From: an uncultured Bacteroidales bacterium
GTDB taxonomy: Bacteria; Bacteroidota; Bacteroidia; Bacteroidales; P3
Length of the DNA stretch: 16,397 bases
Assembly (NCBI GenBank): GCA_946540365.1
Contig: CAMNIH010000028.1
Location: forward strand, 1-16,397
Direction of reading: 5' to 3'
Below the pieces are notes generated by a model. The model did not search any database. It saw only the letters and a program-made list of their open reading frames with translations, and was not told the DNA's origin. Made by a program: the position numbers and the translations under genes. This document shows positions 6,774 through 14,200 of this stretch, piece by piece. Position 1 is the stretch's first letter. Each line of letters begins with the position of its first letter.

Positions 6774-9113
6774 ATGAAAAAAACTATTGCCATCCTGAGC
6801 TTTGTGCTGACCCTCGTCGGGGCGTCGGCACAGAACGTCTACTGGGTGTTTCTTGCCGACAAGGCAGGCACCACCTTCGACCCCTACACCTACTTCGACC
6901 AGAAGGCCTTGGAGCGCTACGCCCAGTGCGGCGCCGACCTCTACGACCGGAGCAACTACCCGCTGACCGAGGCCTACGTGGCCGGCGTCGACGCCCTGGC
7001 CACTGAGGAGGTGGGCCAGAGCCGCTGGCTGAATGCCATCGGTGTGGTGGCCACCCCCGACCAGGCTGCCGCCATCGCCCGTCTGCCCTACGTCAGCCGT
7101 GTGCAGATGATCAAGGGCGACATGCAGCTGGCCCAGGTAGTGGGTAGTGGGAAGTGGATAGTGGATAGCATACGGGGACAAGTGCTACCCACTACCCACT
7201 CTCCACTCACCACTCTTGACGACACCACGCTGACCGACCAGCTGGTGCGCATGCAGGGCCACCTCTTCCGCCAGGCGGGCATCGACGGCACGGGCATCCG
7301 CATCGCCGTCTTCGACGGGGGCTTCCCCAAGGTGAACACCCACGAGGCCTTCCGCCACCTGCGCGAGGGCAGACGCATCCTCCGGACGTGGAACTTCCCC
7401 AACAAGAAAGAGGACGTCTACGGCTGGAACTCGCACGGCACCATGACCCTCAGCTGCATCGCCGGCCGCATGAACGGCAAGGACCTCGGCCTGGCCACCG
7501 GTGCCGAATTCATGCTGGCCCGCACCGAGGTGGAGCCCGAGCCCTTCAAGGAGGAAATCTGGTGGCAGCAGGCTGTGGAGTGGGCCGACAAGGGCGGCGC
7601 CAACATTATCTCCAGCAGCCTCGGCTACGGCAAGGACCGCTACTACACCAAGGACATGAACGGCCAGAGCTACGTGGCCCGTGCCGCCAACATGGCTGCC
7701 CGCAAGGGCATCCTGGTGGTCTGCAGCGCCGGCAACGAGGCCGACGACGACCGTTGGCAGTACCTTGTCACCCCCAGCGACGCCGACAGCGCCCTCTGCA
7801 TCGGCGGCATCACCCACTCGCTGACCGACTACGACCACATCTCGTTCGCCAGCTTCGGCCCCAGCGCCGACGGACGCCAGAAGCCCAACCTCTGCGCCTT
7901 CGCCCACACCTGGGCCGCCAGCCCCAAAAACAACGGCGCCTACGAGATGGTCTACGGCACCTCCTTCTCCTGCCCTCTGGTGGCAGGCTTCGCCGCCTGC
8001 GCCTGGCAGGCCTCCAAGGGCATGACCAACATGCAGCTCTTCGACGCCCTGCAGCGCTCGGCCGACCTCTACCCCTACTGCGACTATGCCTTCGGCTACG
8101 GCGTGCCCCAGGCCGGCTATTTCCTGGATAAGAAGAAATCCCAGCCCACCCCCACATTCCGCTTCGAGACCCAGGGGCCCACCCGCGTGAGCGTCATCCC
8201 GCTGAAGGCCGACACCAATGTACACATCTTCTACAAAGACGTCGACGACGCGACGGGCCGCATCCTGATGTACGGCAAGCGCACCGTGGCCCTCTTCGAC
8301 ACCTCGATGAGCCTCGACATCGACGGCGGACACCACCTGGTGGTGATGATGGACGGCTACATGGCCGACTACCGCTTCGAGCGTCCCTCCAACGTCAGCG
8401 ACAAGCACGAGTGGGCCTACATCCGCAGCAACGACCCGAAGAAGGAGTTCCGCGTCACCGACGTCCTCAGCCGCGCCCCGGCACAGGATGTGGCCCGCGA
8501 GAGCCGCTCCGAATGGGATGCCTACATCCAGTTCGGTCTGCCCGTGGCCTTGGGCGACGAGATGCGGAGCAACCTGTGGTCGCCGTCGTGGCACTTCGGT
8601 GTCCGCTGGCAGTACAAGATCACCAAAGCCTACGGCTGGGGCCTCGCCCTCGAGTACGGCCACTCCTCGCTCGGCTTCGGTGCCACGGCCAACCACCTCG
8701 ACTCGCTGATTGCCATGGACGACGACGTGCGCTGGCTCGACAACAAAATCACCCGCCACAGCCTCGACTTCGGGGCCTGGGGCGTGGAGCTCTTCCAGCG
8801 TGTGCGGATCACCCCCGGCGGCCTCTTCCACAAAGGGCTGCACTGGGACCTCGGCATCTATGGCAACTACAGCCGCGACACCTACCGCCTCGGCGGCTCG
8901 CACAACGGCGACATCGCCACGTCACGCACCGAGCGGGTGAGCGGCCTCGACCTGCTCGACGGCTACCGCTGGAACTATGGTGTCACCACCCGCCTCACCT
9001 ACGATTTCTTCGGCATCTACGCCCGCTACTGCCTCACCGGCATTGGCCAGACACCGGCCGCCGGCCAGGTGGTGCTGCCACGCCTCGAAGTGGGTCTGCA
9101 GCTGCTGTTTTAG
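6774..9113 (+). CDS. S8 subtilisin-like serine peptidase with C-terminal outer-membrane beta-barrel-like domain
   Basis: This 779-residue exported protein has a signal peptide ending at SAQ (residue 20). A propeptide-like region (about 21-119) is followed by a linker encoded by a palindromic repeat (about 121-148). The S8 catalytic domain (about 155-450) has the full triad: D181 (VFDGG), H221 (NSHGT) and S397 (GTSFSCP), with oxyanion N321 (SAGN). A beta-rich spacer (about 455-570) follows. The last ~200 residues (from about 577) alternate polar and aromatic/hydrophobic residues (YIQFGLPVAL, WHFGVRWQYKI, GWGLALEYG, LHWDLGIYGNYS, YDFFGIYARY) and end in LQLLF, a terminal Phe as in outer-membrane barrels. 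No T9SS sorting domain is seen. It starts one base after the recO stop. Surface-displayed or periplasmic protease is inferred; the barrel call rests on pattern only. Confidence 0.9.
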   Translation: MKKTIAILSFVLTLVGASAQNVYWVFLADKAGTTFDPYTYFDQKALERYAQCGADLYDRSNYPLTEAYVAGVDALATEEVGQSRWLNAIGVVATPDQAAAIARLPYVSRVQMIKGDMQLAQVVGSGKWIVDSIRGQVLPTTHSPLTTLDDTTLTDQLVRMQGHLFRQAGIDGTGIRIAVFDGGFPKVNTHEAFRHLREGRRILRTWNFPNKKEDVYGWNSHGTMTLSCIAGRMNGKDLGLATGAEFMLARTEVEPEPFKEEIWWQQAVEWADKGGANIISSSLGYGKDRYYTKDMNGQSYVARAANMAARKGILVVCSAGNEADDDRWQYLVTPSDADSALCIGGITHSLTDYDHISFASFGPSADGRQKPNLCAFAHTWAASPKNNGAYEMVYGTSFSCPLVAGFAACAWQASKGMTNMQLFDALQRSADLYPYCDYAFGYGVPQAGYFLDKKKSQPTPTFRFETQGPTRVSVIPLKADTNVHIFYKDVDDATGRILMYGKRTVALFDTSMSLDIDGGHHLVVMMDGYMADYRFERPSNVSDKHEWAYIRSNDPKKEFRVTDVLSRAPAQDVARESRSEWDAYIQFGLPVALGDEMRSNLWSPSWHFGVRWQYKITKAYGWGLALEYGHSSLGFGATANHLDSLIAMDDDVRWLDNKITRHSLDFGAWGVELFQRVRITPGGLFHKGLHWDLGIYGNYSRDTYRLGGSHNGDIATSRTERVSGLDLLDGYRWNYGVTTRLTYDFFGIYARYCLTGIGQTPAAGQVVLPRLEVGLQLLF
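7137..7215 (+). repeat. Imperfect inverted repeat made of tandem heptamers, inside the S8 peptidase gene
   Basis: The left arm (7137-7169) consists of tandem 7-bp units GTAGTGG, GTAGTGG, GAAGTGG, ATAGTGG and a partial ATAGC. The right arm (7184-7215) is the same motif reversed (CTACCCA, CTACCCA, CTCTCCA, CTCACCA). About 25 of 32 positions pair, around a 14-nt loop. It lies in the linker between propeptide and catalytic domain and is translated as V-V-G-S-G-K-W-I-V-D-S ... L-P-T-T-H-S-P-L-T-T. Composition differs clearly from the flanking codon usage, suggesting an inserted repeat. Confidence 0.85.
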
Positions 9114-9127
9114 CAATACAGCCTTGC

Positions 9128-9156
9128 CCCCTGCCGATCCTGACAGGGGACATTTT
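9128..9156 (+). terminator. Candidate rho-independent terminator after the operon
   Basis: CCCCTG (9128-9133) pairs with CAGGGG (9144-9149) around a 10-nt loop, followed after ACA by a short TTTT run (9153-9156). It begins 14 bp after the S8 peptidase stop. The T run is weak, so termination may rely more on the larger repeat that follows. Confidence 0.4.
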
Positions 9157-9341
9157 ATCCACCCCTCAGTCGCTTCGCGACAGCTCCCCTGTCCCAGGGG
9201 AGCATTCCAGATAGCACACAGAACACATTCCCCAAATGTTCTCCTGTTTCAGGGGAGCATTCCGGATAGCAAACAGTACACATTCCCCCAAATGCTCCCC
9301 TGAGACAGGGGAGCTCCCCGCAGGGGTGAGGGGTGGATAAA
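9154..9341. repeat. Multi-hairpin intergenic repeat element with 15-bp terminal inverted repeats
   Basis: The ends are a perfect 15-bp inverted repeat (TTTATCCACCCCTCA at 9154-9168 against 9327-9341). Inside is a small hairpin GTCGC-TTC-GCGAC (9169-9181), then three copies of a 9-bp stem GCTCCCCTG/CAGGGGAGC with 3-nt loops (9183-9203, 9238-9258 with one mismatch, 9294-9314), spaced 55-56 bp apart. The two intervals between hairpins are near-identical to each other (ATTCC, GATAGC, ACACATTCCCC, AAAT shared), so this is a tandem duplication. A T6 run follows at 9342-9347, so on the plus strand it could also act as a terminator. Confidence 0.85.
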
Positions 9342-9378
9342 TTTTTTGTTCATCGATGCTGCATTCGGTTTTTTTGTG

Positions 9379-9386
9379 TATATTTG
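9379..9386 (+). promoter_or_regulatory. Bacteroidetes -7 promoter element for the anchor-L gene
   Basis: TATATTTG followed by CACTTTG fits TAnnTTTG exactly, 66 bp before the ATG at 9452. The nearest TTG triplets (9346-9348, 9374-9376) are not at ideal -33 spacing. The predicted transcript start would be near 9392-9395, at the foot of a hairpin. Confidence 0.6.
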
Positions 9387-9393
9387 CACTTTG

Positions 9394-9413
9394 TACGGTG
9401 AGCAATTACCGTA
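9394..9413 (+). promoter_or_regulatory. 5' leader hairpin with GCAA tetraloop
   Basis: TACGGTGA (9394-9401) and TTACCGTA (9406-9413) form an 8-bp stem with one G-U pair, capped by GCAA, a GNRA-type tetraloop. It falls at the predicted 5' end of the anchor-L transcript. A role in transcript stability is plausible; a DNA operator (dyad TACGGT-N8-ACCGTA) is the alternative. Confidence 0.45.
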
Positions 9414-9451
9414 TAGCAAATTGATTTATAAATAAATAATATAAAATCATC

Positions 9452-11191
9452 ATGAGCAAACTGAGACGGATGGTGCTTTTATGCACCCTAATGATACCTT
9501 TCTGTGCCACGGCCCAGAACATCAGCGTCAGCTCGGCACAGGGGCAGGACATAGCCACCTTCATCAACAACAACCTCATCGGTCATGGTGTCTACGTGTG
9601 GAACGTCAAGTTCGGCAATGCCACGGGCAACATACAGAAGCCCCAGATCGGCACCTTCCAGAGCAACGGCTACCAACTGTTGCAGATGGACAGCGGGGTG
9701 GTGATGACCACGGGCAACGTCAGCGTGGCACCGGGGCCTAACAACGCAGGCTCCCATAGTGTATCGGTCTCCGGAGCCTACACCGACACGCAGCTCGGCA
9801 CGTGGAGCGGTTTCTCGGTGACCAGCTGTGCCACGATCGACTTCGACTTCGTCAGCATCTCGCCCTTCGTGGCGGTCAACTACTGCTTCGGTTCGGAGGA
9901 GTATCCGGAGTACGTCTGCTCGTCGTTCAACGACGTGTTCGGCTTCCTCATCACGGGCCCCGACCCTGTGACCGGCGCCAACAACACCTGGAACGCCGCC
10001 ATCATCCCCCACACCATCAGCAGCGCCCATCCCCACGGCATCGAGGTGACCATCAACGCGGTGAACCAGGGCATGGTGGGCAGCAACGGCAGCAGCACGC
10101 AGACGGGCTGCTACACCACCTACAGCGATTTCTACGTCATCAACCACACGCCGGGTGCTGACGGAGGAGCCAACAACGCCCCGGGAGTGCAGTACGACGG
10201 CTTCACGCAGAAGCTCTCGGCCAACGCCACGCTGGTACCCTGCCAGCAGTACCACATGCACATCTCGGTCTGCAACGTGAGCGACAACGCCTACGACAGC
10301 GGCGTCTTCCTGGAGAAGAAAAGCTTCAACAGCCCGTCGGCCGACGTGAGCCTCTCGCACCGCTATGCCGACACCATCGAGCGCAGCAAGACCACCGTGC
10401 TGCCGCTCACCCTGGCGGGCAGCAGCTACAATTACGGCAACGTGACGGTGAGCTATGGCGGCACCGCCGTCATCGGCGAAGACTACACGGTGGTCACCGA
10501 CTCGAACAACACGCTCGACGCCGTACACAACACCTTCAACATCGGCACCGGCAACCACAGCCTCACCTTCCGCGGCACCCCCACGGCCGACCTCACCGAG
10601 CCCAAGCTCATCGAGCTCTACCTCAGCACCGCACTCTGCGCCGGCTACCCGGCCCTGAAGACCTACGACACCATCCGCTACATACTGGTCGAGGACGACG
10701 TGGTGCGCCTGGTAAAGGATACCATCGTGGCCTACGACACCTGCCACCAGGTGGGCGTCGAGGTGGCCGTCGGGCAGCCTCCCTTCACCTTCCACTGGAT
10801 GCCCGAGGACGACATCGACTTCCCCTACCAGCAGTATAGCTCGGCCACCATCACCGAAAGCCGCACCTACACGGTGTCCGTGGCCGACAGCCGTGGCCAC
10901 ACCGACACCACCGACATCTACATCGACGTGCGTCCCCGCACCAACGGCATCGACGACACGCCCAAGGCGGAATTCGAGCTCTACCCCAACCCCACCAGCG
11001 GCGAGCTGAACCTGGTGGCCGACGGCATCACCCTGGTCGAGGTCTACAACGCGGCCGGCATGTGCGTCTTCTCGCGCCGCTGCAACGACGACTGCCGCTC
11101 GCTCAACATCAGCCCCCTGGCCGCCGGCATGTACACCGTCCGTGTCACCACCAACCTCGGCATCAAGACCGAGAAGGTGGTGGTGAGATAA
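9452..11191 (+). CDS. Secreted choice-of-anchor L domain protein with T9SS type A sorting domain
   Basis: This 579-residue protein starts with a signal peptide ending at TAQ (residue 22). Residues about 30-292 form a choice-of-anchor L domain, recognised by FGSEEYPEY (147-155), SSFNDVFGF (157-165), YDGFT (248-252), CQQYHMHISVCNVSDN (264-279) and YDSGVFLE (281-288). Residues about 298-412 look like a Calx-beta-type domain (GEDYTV at 342-347, then ...IELYL). An Ig/PKD-like beta segment follows (about 425-495). The C-terminal ~70 residues are a T9SS sorting domain: LYPNPTSGELNL (510-521), VYNAAGMCVF and LAAGMYTVRV, ending KTEKVVVR. It should be exported by Sec, crossed by the T9SS, and released or anchored after removal of the sorting domain. 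No catalytic motif is seen, so adhesion or a structural role is inferred. The C10 peptidase gene begins 37 bp downstream. Confidence 0.93.
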   Translation: MSKLRRMVLLCTLMIPFCATAQNISVSSAQGQDIATFINNNLIGHGVYVWNVKFGNATGNIQKPQIGTFQSNGYQLLQMDSGVVMTTGNVSVAPGPNNAGSHSVSVSGAYTDTQLGTWSGFSVTSCATIDFDFVSISPFVAVNYCFGSEEYPEYVCSSFNDVFGFLITGPDPVTGANNTWNAAIIPHTISSAHPHGIEVTINAVNQGMVGSNGSSTQTGCYTTYSDFYVINHTPGADGGANNAPGVQYDGFTQKLSANATLVPCQQYHMHISVCNVSDNAYDSGVFLEKKSFNSPSADVSLSHRYADTIERSKTTVLPLTLAGSSYNYGNVTVSYGGTAVIGEDYTVVTDSNNTLDAVHNTFNIGTGNHSLTFRGTPTADLTEPKLIELYLSTALCAGYPALKTYDTIRYILVEDDVVRLVKDTIVAYDTCHQVGVEVAVGQPPFTFHWMPEDDIDFPYQQYSSATITESRTYTVSVADSRGHTDTTDIYIDVRPRTNGIDDTPKAEFELYPNPTSGELNLVADGITLVEVYNAAGMCVFSRRCNDDCRSLNISPLAAGMYTVRVTTNLGIKTEKVVVR

Positions 11192-11228
11192 GAAACAAAC
11201 ACAATACAACAACAAACACCGAGTTTCT

Positions 11229-14200
11229 ATGAAAACCAACACCAGACGTCTTATTCTTCTGGTCGTGGCAGTGGCCATGACCGGCTGGGCCTCGGCCCGC
11301 CCCGTCAATCAAGACCGCGCCCGTCAGGTGGGTGCCGCCTGGCTGGCCGCCATGGGTCACCGCGACGCCGGCGACCTGGAGGCCGTGCGCACCCCGTACG
11401 ACGGGTTCTACGTCTTCAACGCGGCCGGCGGCGGCTTCGTGCTGGTGGCCGGCGACGACTGCGTGCGCCCCATCCTGGGCTACTCGCTGACGGGCGCCTT
11501 CCAGATGGCCGGCATGCCGGTCAACGTGCAGGGGTGGTTGGAAGACTACGATAGCGGGATCGCCCGCATCAAAGAGCTCGCCGAGCAGGAGAAAGCATTA
11601 CCCAGCCACCGCGGCGGCCTGCGCCAGGCCGTGGCCGGCGAGTGGCAGCGGCTGGCTGCGGGGGTCGCCCCCGAGCCCGAGGTGCTCACCAGCGTCAGCC
11701 CACTGGTGACCACCACGTGGAACCAGAGCCCCCTCTACAACGACATGTGCCCCTACGACTCAGCCTACGGGCAGCGCGTGGTGACAGGCTGCGTGGCCAC
11801 AGCCACGGCGCAGATCATGAAATACTGGAACCATCCCGCCACGGGCTACGGCAGCCACAGCTACACGGCCGCCAACAGCCACACGGTCTATGGCACCCTG
11901 TCGGCCGACTTCGGCAGCACCACCTATGCGTGGAACAACATGCCCAACGCGCTGACCTCGGTGAGCAGCCAGACGCAGATCGACGCCGTGGCGCAGCTGA
12001 TGTACCATGTGGGAGTGGCCATCGAGATGGTCTACAACGTCGGAGCGGAAGGCGGCAGCAGCGCCTACAACCACAGCAGCTACAACCCCTCGGCGATGAG
12101 CGCGCTGATCGACTACTTCAAGTACTCGCCCGACATCGTGGTAATCGCCCGCAGCAGCTACGACGACGCCACCTACAGCGCCCTGCTGCGCGCCGAACTG
12201 GACCAGCAGCGGCCCATCCTCTACGACGGAAGGAGCTCCTCCGGCGGCCACAGTTTTGTGTGCGACGGCTACGACACATACAACAACTTCCATATCAACT
12301 GGGGCTGGGGCGGCTACTGCGACGGCTACTACACCATGGGGGCGCTCAACCCCGCACCGGGCGGCACCGGCGGCAACGCCACCAGCACCTACAACATGGC
12401 CAACACGGCCTTGCTGGGCATCCGCCCCAACACCGCCTTCGGCACCGGCGGCACAGTGAGCGTCAGCGCCAGCGGCGGCAACAGCAGCTGCACGGTCAGC
12501 GGCGGCGGCAGCTACGCCTTCGGAGACACGGTGACCCTCAGTGCCACGGCGACCACGGGCTACCGCTTTGCCGGATGGAGCGACAACAGCCACAACAACC
12601 CCCGCACCTTCACCATGACCGGCGGCAACTACAGCTTCACGGCCCTCTTCGAGACCCTCGGCACCGACACCATGAGCTACTGCGGCAACCTGGGCCAGGA
12701 CTCCTACTGGGGCGAATACCAAAGTGACGTCGACAAGTACTGGGGCATCAAACTGCCCGCCACGTCGCTGACGGCCGGACAGACGCTGACCGGCATGGAC
12801 TTCTTTGTGGGCAGTTCCTACTACGGCGGCTTCTTCGACGTGACCATCTACAGCGGCACCACCGCCCCCACCGACACAATCTACAGCACACGGATGTTTG
12901 TGGACTACCCGGACCGTGAAGGCTGGTTCAACGTCTATCTGCCTACGGCCTATGCCGTGGAGGCCGGCAAGAGCCTGTGGCTCACCCTCCACAACACCGA
13001 CATCACCTTCCCCGCCACCATCAGCTACAGCAGCGGCAACCCCGACGGCTTCCTCTACGGCCCCTCGTTCCTGCCCGACCCCGAGTGGAACAAGTACACC
13101 TTCATGATCCGTGGCCGCTTCGACAATCCCGGCATCATCGCCCAGGGCGACACCATCTCCTACTGTGGCAACAAGTCCTCGGTCAACACATGGGAGTACA
13201 ACGAATGGGGCATCATGATTCCGGCCGCCGACCTGGCCGGACGCAACTACCTGAAGGGGGTGAAACTGTACAGCGAGCACGGCGGGATCTACACCGTGCG
13301 CATCTATAAGGGCGGCGCCACCGCCCCGGGCACACTGGTACACACCCAGCCTGCCGACATCGAAATGCCGGGATGGCACGAAGTGATGCTGGACAACACC
13401 GTCAGCATCAATGCCAACGACAGCCTGTGGATCACCCTCAGCTGCCCCGACGGCCAGTGGCCGGCAGCCTCGTGCCGCTACACGGGCAACCCCAACAGCA
13501 ACTGGGCCACATGGGGCAGCACATGGGAGCATACCTATTATTCCTGGGGCTCCTATTCATGGATGATCAAGGCTGTCACCTCCGCCACAGCACCCGCACT
13601 GCCGGCCCCGACAGTGGCGATCCGCGGCGAAGAATACGTTGCCGTGGGCGCCACGCTCAGACTGACAGCCGCCCACAGCAACGGCACCACGGTGACATGG
13701 TACCTCGATGGAGGCACCCCCGCGACAGCCACGGGCGACACGGTGGATGTCAGCTGGACACAGACCGGCTGGCACATCGTCTCCGCCAGCGTCAGCAACG
13801 CCAACGGCACCGGCACCGACGTGATATGGGTCACCGTGGTGGACTGCAACCAGACCATCACCGAATACCCCTACTCCATGAGCTTTGAGGACTCGGATAA
13901 CAAGGTGTGCCTCGATATGCTCGATGTCGACAACGACGGCAGCGGATGGGAGACCGACCGCTATATGTGCTTCAACGGCTACCGCTCCTGCAGGTCGCTG
14001 GGATCGTATTGGACAGGCAGCGCCTACCAGCCCCGCACCATGGACAACTGGCTCGTTCTGCCCACGATGACCACCCACCAGGGGACGGGCATCAACTACA
14101 CCATGCAGTGGCACGACATGGCCGAATGGATGGAAGATGGCACCCACGCCCATTACGGAGTCTATATCGACACCACCGCCGGCACCGCCACGTCCAACTA

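Larger units (their letters stand above)
9114..9451. other. Gene-free region with terminator, repeat element, promoter and leader
   Basis: This 338-bp gap between the S8 peptidase and the anchor-L gene contains no credible coding sequence. From left to right it holds a hairpin (9128-9149), a nested inverted-repeat element (9154-9341) followed by a T run, a -7 promoter element (9379-9386), a 5' hairpin (9394-9413), and an AT-rich leader up to the ATG at 9452. Confidence 0.8.

Noticed and set aside
7185..8903. 572-residue minus-strand reading frame opposite the S8 peptidase
   Set aside because: Same shadow composition; the plus frame has a complete catalytic triad and a signal peptide.
9183..9314. 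CRISPR-like array (three repeats at regular ~55-bp spacing)
   Set aside because: The two intervals are nearly identical to each other, unlike spacers, and the 'repeats' are short hairpins within a larger inverted repeat. No cas genes are visible.
9488..11308. 606-residue minus-strand reading frame opposite the anchor-L gene
   Set aside because: No recognisable domains, low-complexity Val/Gly/Asp/His content, and the plus frame has an unmistakable anchor-L domain and sorting domain.
11760..13532. 590-residue minus-strand reading frame opposite the C10 gene
   Set aside because: Composition artefact of GC-rich coding; the plus frame is open throughout with catalytic Cys and His motifs.
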